This document shows positions 1 to 6,032 of a stretch of DNA of 14,881 nt, in pieces (position 1 is the stretch's first letter; each line of letters starts with the position of its first letter). Source of the stretch: CAZBRS01 sp964494475 (GTDB taxonomy: Bacteria; Myxococcota_A; UBA9042; CAZBRS01). The position numbers and the translations under genes are program-made. The notes under the pieces were generated by a model. That model did no database searches. It had not been told where the DNA came from and was given only the letters and a program-made list of their open reading frames with translations. The stretch covers positions 1 through 14,881 of the forward strand of contig CAZBRS010000090.1 in NCBI GenBank assembly GCA_964494475.1. The letters run 5' to 3'.

Positions 1-192
1 CAGGCGGTAGGGCGCCGGGGTTTCGTGGGGCGCGAAGGCGCGCACGGTCTTGCCGAGCTGTTCGAGGGCCTCGCGGAGGCCGAGCACGGCGCCCAGGCCG
101 TCGGGGTCGGGGCGCTCGTGGGTCACGAGCCACAGGCGGTCGGCGGCGAGCAAGCGGTCGAGGGTGGGCTTCCAGGCGTCAGGCGTGGGCAT
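1..192 (-). CDS. DHH-family phosphoesterase, NrnA-like (5' part only)
   Basis: Only the first 64 codons are inside the window; the gene runs off the left edge. The protein opens with a helix and then a beta-strand leading into THERPDPDGLGA (residues 24-35). This is the HxxPDxD metal-binding motif I of DHH phosphoesterases, with His25, Asp29 and Asp31 as expected Mn ligands, followed by a helix ending in LGKTV. Family members of this type (NrnA/RecJ-like) degrade very short RNA or DNA oligonucleotides, cyclic dinucleotide products, or 3'-phosphoadenosine-5'-phosphate in the cytoplasm. The ATG at 190-192 has a GGAG six bases upstream. The gene overlaps the 3' end of the Nudix gene by 14 bp, so the two are probably translationally coupled. 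Assignment to the DHH fold is fairly secure; the exact substrate cannot be told without the DHHA1 domain. Confidence 0.72.
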   Translation of the reverse strand, partial: MPTPDAWKPTLDRLLAADRLWLVTHERPDPDGLGAVLGLREALEQLGKTVRAFAPHETPAPYRL

Positions 193-760
193 GATCGGCT
201 CCGTTCAACAGGGTGAGGAACTCGTGGAGGATGGCGGCGGTGGCTCCCCAGATGCGGTGGTCTTCGTACTGGTAGAAGAAGATGGCCCGCTCGTGACCCT
301 GGAGCTCCCAGACCTCGGTGGTGCCGGGTACGCGGCCCGAGAGCAGGTCAGCCAGGGGCACGGCGAAGACCTGGGCCACCTCGTGCTCGTGGGGGGTGAG
401 GGCGGGCTCGGCCCCGAGGTAGCCCACGAAGGGCGAGATCAGGTAGCCCGTGATGGTCGGGTAGTCGGAGACGCGACCGAGCAGGGTGACCGCCTCGCGG
501 GGAAAGCCGAGCTCTTCGTCGAGCTCGCGGAGCGCCGTGCACTCGGTGCACGTGTCGCCGGGATCGACCACGCCGCCGGGGAACGAGATCTGGCCCCGGT
601 GGCTGCCCACCTTGTCGGTGCGCACGGTGAAGAGCACGCGCACCGTGCCCTCGGGGTCGTGGAAGAGTGGCACCACCACCGCCGACGCGGTCAGGCCCTC
701 GGAGGGCAGCAGCCTGGGCTCGTGGGCAGCGAGGCGGGCGCGGATGAGGTCGAGGTCCAT
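179..760 (-). CDS. Nudix hydrolase, CoA pyrophosphatase (NudL)-like
   Basis: A 193-residue protein with a Nudix fold. The segment SHRGQISFPGG (residues 53-63) followed by RELDEELGF (78-86) forms the Nudix box; Glu79, Glu82 and Glu83 would bind the catalytic Mg/Mn ions. The HRGQISFPGG block and the slightly stretched spacing between the second Gly and RE resemble the NudL/UPF0035 group, which cleaves CoA and acyl-CoA to 3',5'-ADP and phosphopantetheine, rather than MutT. The length also fits that group. I chose the ATG at 758-760 because GGAGG lies just upstream; an in-frame ATG at 775 would add five residues. The downstream DHH gene overlaps by 14 bp. A shared role in disposing of adenosine bisphosphates (NudL releases 3',5'-ADP, some DHH enzymes hydrolyse it) is attractive but is inference. 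Confidence 0.85.
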   Translation of the reverse strand: MDLDLIRARLAAHEPRLLPSEGLTASAVVVPLFHDPEGTVRVLFTVRTDKVGSHRGQISFPGGVVDPGDTCTECTALRELDEELGFPREAVTLLGRVSDYPTITGYLISPFVGYLGAEPALTPHEHEVAQVFAVPLADLLSGRVPGTTEVWELQGHERAIFFYQYEDHRIWGATAAILHEFLTLLNGADHAHA

Positions 761-843
761 GCGACCTCCGATCATCGACGGCCGACTGTACCGACGGCTA
801 CCGGGTCGTGCAAGCAGAGAGGTCAGAGCCCGTGAACGAGCTC

Positions 844-1461
844 TCAGTTGTTCGGGTGGCACGCCACGCACGAGGTGGGCGCGCTGCCGAAGCCGTGCTT
901 GTTGGTGTGGCAGCCGCAGTTGCCGTCCTTGTGGCCGTCGGGGGCGCCGTTGCGGCCGTGGCACGCGGCGCACTGGTAGGGCTGCAGGCCGGCGCGGTGC
1001 CCCGTCTGGTCGTGGCAGTCGAAGCACTTGGGCTCGCGCCAGCCCGTGTGGCCGCTGCCCACGATGGGCGGGTCGGGCGGGGTCGTGTCCTCGGGGCCGA
1101 GGTCGGGCGCGCCCGTGTCGACGGCCGTGTCGGGGGTGCCCGTGTCGACGGCCACGTCGGGGGTGCCCGTATCGACCGCCGTGTCGGGGGTGCCCGGGTC
1201 GACGGCCACGTCCGGGGTGCCCGGGTCGACGGCCACGTCGGGCGTGCCCGGGTCGACGGCCACGTCGGGCGTGCCCGGGTCGACGGCCACGTCCGGGGTG
1301 CCCGGATCGGTCCCTACGTCGGTCGAGCCGGGGTCCGGCTGCACGTCGGCGGTATCGGTCTTCGGGGTGTCCGTACCCTCCTGGCCGCCGTCGCTGCCGC
1401 CGCAGGCAACGAGCGCCAGGCCGAGCCCCAGCACGAGCAGGATCGTGTTTCGCGTGGTCAT
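844..1461 (-). CDS. Small multihaem c-type cytochrome lipoprotein with repeat linker
   Basis: A 205-residue exported lipoprotein. An N-terminal hydrophobic segment ends in a lipobox (LVAC, Cys20), so the mature protein should be lipid-anchored. Residues 52-123 are eight copies of a nine-residue unit, DPGTPDVAV or close variants, forming an acidic, probably extended linker. The C-terminal 60 residues hold three CXXCH haem-binding motifs (CFDCH at 146-150, CAACH at 164-168, CVACH at 198-202) plus a one-residue-short CGCH at 182-185. The protein is likely a small periplasmic or surface electron carrier; its partner is not visible here. I start at the ATG at 1459-1461, which has GAGAGG five bases upstream; a GTG six bases earlier is in frame but badly placed relative to that site. 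It stands alone, 94 bp downstream of folE and 83 bp from the Nudix gene. Confidence 0.8.
   Translation of the reverse strand: MTTRNTILLVLGLGLALVACGGSDGGQEGTDTPKTDTADVQPDPGSTDVGTDPGTPDVAVDPGTPDVAVDPGTPDVAVDPGTPDVAVDPGTPDTAVDTGTPDVAVDTGTPDTAVDTGAPDLGPEDTTPPDPPIVGSGHTGWREPKCFDCHDQTGHRAGLQPYQCAACHGRNGAPDGHKDGNCGCHTNKHGFGSAPTSCVACHPNN
1093..1308 (-). repeat. Eight tandem 27-bp coding repeats
   Basis: Eight head-to-tail 27-bp units encode residues 52-123 of the multihaem lipoprotein. The first four encode identical peptides (DPGTPDVAV); the last four drift (DPGTPDTAV, DTGTPDVAV, DTGTPDTAV, DTGAPDLGP). A more degenerate unit (DPGSTDVGT) lies at 1309-1335. Because the unit is a multiple of three, copy-number changes by slippage would lengthen or shorten the linker without a frameshift. 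Confidence 0.9.
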
Positions 1462-1477
1462 GCCCACCTCTCTGTTG

Positions 1478-1497
1478 GCCCGGCGTCCGTGCCGGGC
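1478..1497 (-). other. GC-rich hairpin between folE and the haem lipoprotein gene
   Basis: GCCCGGC and GCCGGGC form a perfect 7-bp stem around a 6-base loop. It lies 57 bp after the folE stop and 16 bases before the lipoprotein ATG. There is no T-run after it in the direction of transcription, so it is not a canonical intrinsic terminator. It could be a factor-assisted or processing end for the long por-folE transcript, or a leader structure of the lipoprotein mRNA. Confidence 0.45.
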
Positions 1498-1554
1498 AAT
1501 TCGGAATAGGTTATCTTGAAACGGCTGTGTTGTCCACCAGAGGCGGCGGTGCCG

Positions 1555-2145
1555 TCACCCGCGGCACATCGCCACGAAGTCGTTCCACGCCTCGGCCTTC
1601 TCGAACTCGCCACAACGGAAGGTGGTCGTGGTGGCCGAGTCGAACTTCTCGACGCCGCGCATGACCATGCAGAGGTGGGTGGCCTCGAGCCACACGGCCA
1701 CGCCGCGGGGGTCGAGGGCCTGGCAGAGGGCGCGGCCGATCTGGTCGGTCAGGCGCTCCTGCACCTGCAGGCGTCGGGCGTACACGTCGACGATGCGAGC
1801 GAGCTTGGAGAGGCCGAGGATGCGGCCGTTCGGCAGGTAGGCCACGTGGGCCTTGCCGAAGAAGGGCAAGAGGTGGTGCTCGCACAGGCTGAAGAAGTGG
1901 ATGTCCTTCACGAGCACGATGCCCTCGGACTCTTCGTGGAAGACGGCGCCGTTGATGATCTCGTCGACGTCTTCGGCGTAGCCCTTGGTCAGGTATTTGA
2001 GCGACTCGGCCACGCGCTTGGGGGTCTTCAGCAGGCCCTCGCGCTCGGGGTCCTCGCCGAGGTGCTCCAGCAGGTCGCGCACCGTGCTCTCGAAGTCCTT
2101 CAGCGCCGGGTGGGCGATGACGGGGCGGGACGGATCGTTGGTCAT
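1555..2145 (-). CDS. folE: GTP cyclohydrolase I (FolE type)
   Basis: This 196-residue protein is a standard-length GTP cyclohydrolase I. It converts GTP to 7,8-dihydroneopterin triphosphate and formate, the first step of folate and tetrahydropterin synthesis, as a cytoplasmic toroidal multimer. Visible signatures are LLKTPKRVAESL near residue 40, the zinc/active-site block SLCEHHLLPF (86-95, with Cys88 and His91 as zinc ligands), KLARIVDVYARRLQ (114-127), and ATHLCMVMRGV (155-165) carrying the third zinc ligand, Cys159. The ATG at 2143-2145 has a strong GAGGAGG site. It begins 11 bases after the SDR stop codon, so it appears to be the last gene of the por operon. All catalytic positions I can recognise are present. 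The unusual point is its position behind a 2-oxoacid oxidoreductase/diaphorase operon rather than among other folate genes. Confidence 0.96.
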   Translation of the reverse strand: MTNDPSRPVIAHPALKDFESTVRDLLEHLGEDPEREGLLKTPKRVAESLKYLTKGYAEDVDEIINGAVFHEESEGIVLVKDIHFFSLCEHHLLPFFGKAHVAYLPNGRILGLSKLARIVDVYARRLQVQERLTDQIGRALCQALDPRGVAVWLEATHLCMVMRGVEKFDSATTTTFRCGEFEKAEAWNDFVAMCRG

Positions 2146-2156
2146 GGGAGCCTCCT

Positions 2157-2936
2157 CTACACGAGCCCCAGCCCGCCGTCGGTGACGACGTTGGTCCCGG
2201 TGACGTACGAGGCCGCGGGCGAGGCCAGGAAGGCCACGACGTGCGCCACGTCGGCGGGGTCGCCCGTGCGCGGGACGGGCGTGGCCTTCGCGAGCTCGGC
2301 GAAATAGGCCGCGCGCTCGTCGGTGCTGCCGAAGCGATCGTGGATGGGCGTGTCGATCACGCCCGGGCTGACCGCGTTCACGCGCACGCCCAGGGGCCCG
2401 AGCTCGGGCGCCAGGCACGTGACCGCGAAGTTGAGCGCCGCCTTCGAGATCGAGTACGAGAGCGTGCCCCGGATCGGGCGCACTCCCAGGTTCGACGACA
2501 CCATGACCACCGACGCGTCGTGGCCCTTCTGCAAGAGGGGCAGCAGGGCGCGCGTCAGGCGCAGGGGCGCCGTGAGGTTGGTCGCGAGCTGCGACTCCCA
2601 GGTGTCGTCGGTCTGCGTGGCCAGGCTGTCGGGCCGGAAGATGCCCGCGTTGTTCACGAGCGCGTCCAGCCGTCCGAAGCGCTGCTCGACGAACGCGGCC
2701 AGGCGCGCGGGGAAGGCGCGGTCGGTCACGTCGCCCGCGAAGACCTCGACGGCGCCGGGGAGCGTCTGGGCCTCGGCGGCCACCTCGGCCAGCTTGCTCC
2801 CGCGCCGCCCGACCGCCACCACGGTGGCGCCGTCGGCAGCGAGCTTCAGGAGGATGGCGCGACCGATACCGGTGCCCGCGCCCGTGAGGACGACGATTCG
2901 GGGGAGAAGAGGTGACGTTACCGGCAGTTGGGACAT
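2157..2936 (-). CDS. Classical SDR-family NAD(P)-dependent oxidoreductase
   Basis: A 259-residue classical short-chain dehydrogenase. The Rossmann motif TGAGTGIG is at residues 18-25, NNAG at 95-98, and the catalytic tetrad appears as Asn120, Ser148, Tyr161 and Lys165 (YSISK). SPGVIDTP and a C-terminal VTGTNVVTDGG follow as usual for the family. Two arginines after the second strand (GRR, 43-45) suggest NADPH preference. Substrate cannot be read from sequence; it lacks the TGxxxRxG motif that I associate with the pteridine reductases PTR1/FolM, so a pterin role is not supported beyond its position next to folE. The ATG at 2934-2936 lies inside the preceding iron-sulfur subunit gene, giving a 19-bp overlap that implies translational coupling, and folE starts 11 bases after its stop. 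Confidence 0.93.
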   Translation of the reverse strand: MSQLPVTSPLLPRIVVLTGAGTGIGRAILLKLAADGATVVAVGRRGSKLAEVAAEAQTLPGAVEVFAGDVTDRAFPARLAAFVEQRFGRLDALVNNAGIFRPDSLATQTDDTWESQLATNLTAPLRLTRALLPLLQKGHDASVVMVSSNLGVRPIRGTLSYSISKAALNFAVTCLAPELGPLGVRVNAVSPGVIDTPIHDRFGSTDERAAYFAELAKATPVPRTGDPADVAHVVAFLASPAASYVTGTNVVTDGGLGLV

Positions 2937-3637
2937 CGGTCGAAGAACTCCCGCTTCACCTTGTAGGTGCCGACCATCCACTCGATCTGGTCAACGGGAA
3001 TGTAGGCTTCGCCGCACTTCGCGCAAGCGTGCATTACGAAATCACGGCCCCAGATGTGGCGCACGCCGGCGGCCTCGCTCATGGGGATGGCGTCGGTGGG
3101 GCACACGAAGGCGCAGGCGCCGCAGCCGATGCAGGGGCTCGAGGGGCCGTCGAAGGGCGTGGTCACCTTCTTGAAGACGCCGCGGCTCGCGACCCCGATG
3201 GCGCTGACGCCCACGACCTCTTCGCACGCCGCCACGCACTGCCCGCACAGGATGCAGCGCTCGTCGGGGTCGGTCGTGACGTAGGGGGTCGCCGCCTTGC
3301 CCAGGTACTTCGTCGCGAGGAGCTGCAAAGCCTCGGCCTTGGGCGCGCGGGCCAGCATGAGCTCGAGCACCGTCTTGCGGGCCCGGGTCACCTTGGGCGA
3401 GTCGGTGTAGACGCAGAGGCCGTTCTTCGCGGGGTACAGGCACGAGGTCACGATCTTCGACCAGTCGCCCTCGCGCAGCTCGACGAGGCACAGGCGGCAG
3501 TGTCCGCCCTCCTTGAGCGCCTCGTTCTGGCACAGGGTCGGGATCTCGAGGCCGTTGTCGCGGCAGACCTTCAGGAGGTACTCCCCCTTCGGCGCCGTCA
3601 CCTCGCGGTCGTTCAGCTTCAGGGTCACGGTTTCCAT
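2918..3637 (-). CDS. HoxU/NuoG-N-like iron-sulfur subunit with C-terminal zinc-ribbon-like motif
   Basis: A 239-residue electron-transfer subunit. An N-terminal plant-type ferredoxin domain carries Cys36, Cys47, Cys50 and Cys66 for one [2Fe-2S] cluster. Two [4Fe-4S] motifs follow (Cys128/131/134/138 and Cys169/172/175/179). It corresponds to HoxU, the N-terminal third of NuoG, or the N-terminal part of bifurcating HydA. Between the domains I do not find the HxxxCxxCxxxxxC motif of the extra His-Cys cluster seen in NuoG/HydA, and no H-cluster or molybdopterin domain follows. Instead the C-terminus has CxxC pairs at 205/208 and 235/238, a probable zinc ribbon or rubredoxin-like knuckle. The ATG at 3635-3637 has GGAGGG upstream and starts 9 bases after the flavoprotein stop. 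Likely role: passing electrons between the 2-oxoacid oxidoreductase ferredoxin and the FMN/NAD(H) subunit. Confidence 0.88.
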   Translation of the reverse strand: METVTLKLNDREVTAPKGEYLLKVCRDNGLEIPTLCQNEALKEGGHCRLCLVELREGDWSKIVTSCLYPAKNGLCVYTDSPKVTRARKTVLELMLARAPKAEALQLLATKYLGKAATPYVTTDPDERCILCGQCVAACEEVVGVSAIGVASRGVFKKVTTPFDGPSSPCIGCGACAFVCPTDAIPMSEAAGVRHIWGRDFVMHACAKCGEAYIPVDQIEWMVGTYKVKREFFDRCPNCR

Positions 3638-3646
3638 GGGACCCTC

Positions 3647-5539
3647 CTACTTCACACTGATGGCGTCGAAGCGGCATTCCTGGAAGCAGATGCCGCACCG
3701 GATGCACGTCGAGGCGTCGATGAGGTGGAGCAGCTTGCCCTTGCTGCCGGGGATCTCGGTGGTCGTGGAGATGCAGTCGACGGGGCAGCCCTTGGCGCAC
3801 AGTTGGCAACCCGTGCACTTGCTCTCGATCACCTTGTACTCGATGAAGGCCTTGCAGACCCCGCCACGGCACTTGTGGTCGCGGATGTGCTCGACCCACT
3901 CGTCGCGGAAGTGCCGCAGGCTGGACTGCACGGGGTTGGCCGCGGTCTGGCCGAGGCCGCACAGGCTGGCCACGGCCATGGCGTCGGCGAGCTCTTCGAT
4001 GCGGTCGAGGTCGGCCTCGGTGCCCTCGCCCTTCGTGATGCGGTCGAGGATGAGGTCCAGCTGGCGCAGGCCCTCGCGGCAGGGCGTGCACTTGCCGCAG
4101 CTCTCTTCGAGCAGGAAGTTCACGTAGTAGCGCGCCACGTCGACCACGCAGTCGTGGTTGTCCATGACGATCAGGCCGCCCGAGCCCATCATCGAGCCGA
4201 CCTTGGTGAGCGCGTCGAAGTCGACCGTGAGGTTGCCCATCGAGGCCGGGATGATGCCGCCCGACGGGCCGCCGGTCTGCACGGCCTTGAAGGTGCCGCC
4301 GTTGCGGATGCCGCCGCCGATGTCCATCACCATCTCGTCGATGGTGATGCCCATGGCGACCTCGACCAGGCCCGTGTTCACGACCTTGCCGACCAGCGAG
4401 AAGGCCTTGGTGCCCTTCGAGCCCTTGGTGCCGATGGACGCGAACCAGTCGGCGCCGCGGCGCAGGATCTCGGGCACGCAGGCGTAGGTCTCGACGTTGT
4501 TGAGGTTCGAGGGCTTGCCCCAGAGCCCCACGTCGGTGGTGTGCACGTACTTGGCGCGCGGCTCGCCGCTCTTGCCCTCGAGCGAGGCCATGAGGGCCGT
4601 CGACTCGCCGCACACGAAGGCGCCGCCGCCGCGCATGAGCTCGAGATCGAACGAGAAGCCCGAGCCCAGGATGTTCGGGCCGAGCAGGCCCGCGGCGCGT
4701 GCGTCGTATATCGCCGTGTTCAGGTGCTCGACTGCCAGGGGGTACTCGTCGCGCACGTAGAAGAAGCCCTGGTTCGCCCCGATGGCGTAGGCCGCGATGA
4801 TCATGCCCTCGAGCACGCGGTGGGGGTCGCCCTCCATGAGCGAGCAGTCCATGAACGCGCCCGGATCGCCCTCGTCGCCGTTGCAGATCACGTACTTGGG
4901 GCTGCCCTTGGCCTTGGCGCACGAGGCCCACTTGCGGCCGGTCACGAAGCCGCCGCCGCCGCGGCCGCGCAGGCCCGAGCGGGTGATGGTGTCGATGACC
5001 TCGTCGCGGGCGATGCCCCCCAGCACCTTGGCCAGCGCCTGGTAGCCGTCGACCGCCAGGCTCTCGTCGAGGTTGGTGGGGTCGATGTGGCCGCAGTTCG
5101 CGAGCGCGAGGCGCATCTGGCGCTTGTAGAACGGGATCTCGGGGTAGGCGCGGATGACCTCGTCGGTGCCGGGCGCCTTGTAGCACAAGCGCTCGATCAC
5201 CTGCGTGTCGAAGATGGACTTCTCGACGATCTCGTCGACGTCCTTGAGCGTGACGCGCTCGTAGAGCAGGTTCTCGGGGTAGAACACCACGAGGGGGCCC
5301 CGCTCGCAGAACCCGTGGCAACCCGTGGCGCGGGGGCACGAGGCCTCGTCGAGGCGCACGTCGGCCGACACGTTGCGCTTCTGGAAGGCCGCCTTCATGG
5401 CCTCGGCGATCTGGGCGGCGCCGCGCGCGCGGCAGGCGGTGCCCGCGCACACGATGACCCGGCGGGTGCCCGCCTTGGCGCGGCCCTTCAGGTCGCGCAC
5501 GTACGCCTGGAACTGGTCGAGGGTCGTGAACTTCTGCAT
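3647..5539 (-). CDS. nuoF: NuoF/HydB-like FMN, NAD(H)-binding flavoprotein with extra Fe-S domains
   Basis: A 630-residue NADH-oxidising or NAD-reducing subunit, longer than complex I NuoF. Domains in order: an N-terminal thioredoxin-like [2Fe-2S] domain (Cys31, Cys36, Cys74, Cys78 in CX4C and CX3C spacing); the FMN/NADH-binding core with GLRGRGGGGF at 189-198, NGDEGDPGAF, and CGESTALMASLEGKSG; the NuoF-type [4Fe-4S] motif ESCGKCTPCREG with its later partner SLCGLGQ; and a C-terminal pair of ferredoxin motifs (Cys575/578/581/585 and Cys612/615/618/622). This layout is that of HydB/HndC of multimeric [FeFe]-hydrogenases, many of which bifurcate electrons, rather than respiratory NuoF; the gene symbol names the core family only. 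The ATG at 5537-5539 follows GGGAGG and lies 11 bases after the NuoE-like stop. With no hydrogenase present, the electron source is probably PorGDAB. Confidence 0.93.
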   Translation of the reverse strand: MQKFTTLDQFQAYVRDLKGRAKAGTRRVIVCAGTACRARGAAQIAEAMKAAFQKRNVSADVRLDEASCPRATGCHGFCERGPLVVFYPENLLYERVTLKDVDEIVEKSIFDTQVIERLCYKAPGTDEVIRAYPEIPFYKRQMRLALANCGHIDPTNLDESLAVDGYQALAKVLGGIARDEVIDTITRSGLRGRGGGGFVTGRKWASCAKAKGSPKYVICNGDEGDPGAFMDCSLMEGDPHRVLEGMIIAAYAIGANQGFFYVRDEYPLAVEHLNTAIYDARAAGLLGPNILGSGFSFDLELMRGGGAFVCGESTALMASLEGKSGEPRAKYVHTTDVGLWGKPSNLNNVETYACVPEILRRGADWFASIGTKGSKGTKAFSLVGKVVNTGLVEVAMGITIDEMVMDIGGGIRNGGTFKAVQTGGPSGGIIPASMGNLTVDFDALTKVGSMMGSGGLIVMDNHDCVVDVARYYVNFLLEESCGKCTPCREGLRQLDLILDRITKGEGTEADLDRIEELADAMAVASLCGLGQTAANPVQSSLRHFRDEWVEHIRDHKCRGGVCKAFIEYKVIESKCTGCQLCAKGCPVDCISTTTEIPGSKGKLLHLIDASTCIRCGICFQECRFDAISVK

Positions 5540-5550
5540 CGCGCGCCTCC

Positions 5551-6021
5551 CTATTCCTTGGCGTAGCGCTTGACGACGCGCGAGGCCTTCTTGGCCGACA
5601 GCTCGCCGTGGTAGTGCTCATCGACCAGCACCACGGGTGCCATCGCGCAGGTGCCCACGCAGTTCACGCGCTCGAGGGAGAACATTCCGTCGGCCGAGGT
5701 GTGGCCCGTCTTCACGTTCAGCTCGCGCTCCAGCTCTTCCTGGATCAGCTTGGCGCCGCGCAGGTGGCAGGCGGTGCCCATGCAGACCTTGACCTCGTGC
5801 TTGCCGCGGGGGACCAGGCTGAACTTCTTGTAGAACGTCGCCACCTCGTAGACCCGCACCAGCGGCACCGAGAGGTTCGCGCTCACGCGCTGCAGGCCCT
5901 TGGCCGGCAGGTAGCGGAAGGCCTTCTGGGTGTCCTGCAGCACGGCGATCAGGTGGCGCGCCTCGTTCTGGTAGCGGGCGCAGATCTCGTCGACCTTGGC
6001 GCAGTCGCACTCGTGGCTCAT
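5551..6021 (-). CDS. nuoE: NuoE/HydC-like [2Fe-2S] thioredoxin-fold subunit
   Basis: A 156-residue protein of the 24-kDa complex I subunit family. A helical N-terminal region (RYLPAKGLQRVSANLSVPL, then EVATFYKKF) is followed by a thioredoxin-like [2Fe-2S] domain whose ligands are the CX4C pair in CMGTAC and the CX3C pair in CVGTC. In NuoE, HoxE and HydC this cluster sits next to the FMN of the partner flavoprotein. The start at 6019-6021 has GGGAGGA upstream and follows porB by 11 bases; the flavoprotein gene begins 11 bases after its stop. Length and motifs are ordinary for the family. Genomic setting, rather than the protein itself, argues that it belongs to a 2-oxoacid-linked diaphorase and not to complex I, since no membrane subunits are present in the window. 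Confidence 0.93.
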   Translation of the reverse strand: MSHECDCAKVDEICARYQNEARHLIAVLQDTQKAFRYLPAKGLQRVSANLSVPLVRVYEVATFYKKFSLVPRGKHEVKVCMGTACHLRGAKLIQEELERELNVKTGHTSADGMFSLERVNCVGTCAMAPVVLVDEHYHGELSAKKASRVVKRYAKE

Positions 6022-6032
6022 GGTGTCCTCCC

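Noticed and set aside
1093..1308. CRISPR-like array
   Set aside because: Units are contiguous 27-bp coding repeats with no variable spacers, in frame within a lipoprotein gene.
2157..2936. FolM/PTR1-type pteridine reductase, suggested by adjacency to folE
   Set aside because: The cofactor motif is classical TGAGTGIG rather than the TGxxxRxG form expected for that group, so only a generic SDR call is supported.
2912..5566. An 884-codon open frame on the plus strand, opposite the flavoprotein and NuoG-like genes, and similar long antisense frames elsewhere
   Set aside because: High third-position GC removes stops from antisense frames; the translations are low-complexity Ala/Val/His/Asp-rich with no recognisable motif, while the opposite strand encodes well-conserved proteins.
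2918..6021. Fragment of a respiratory complex I operon
   Set aside because: The flavoprotein has HydB-type extra domains, the NuoG-like protein is only its N-terminal part, and no NuoBCD or membrane subunits are present.
2918..6021. [FeFe]- or [NiFe]-hydrogenase operon
   Set aside because: No H-cluster motifs and no NiFe large or small subunit exist in the window; the neighbouring genes are PorGDAB.
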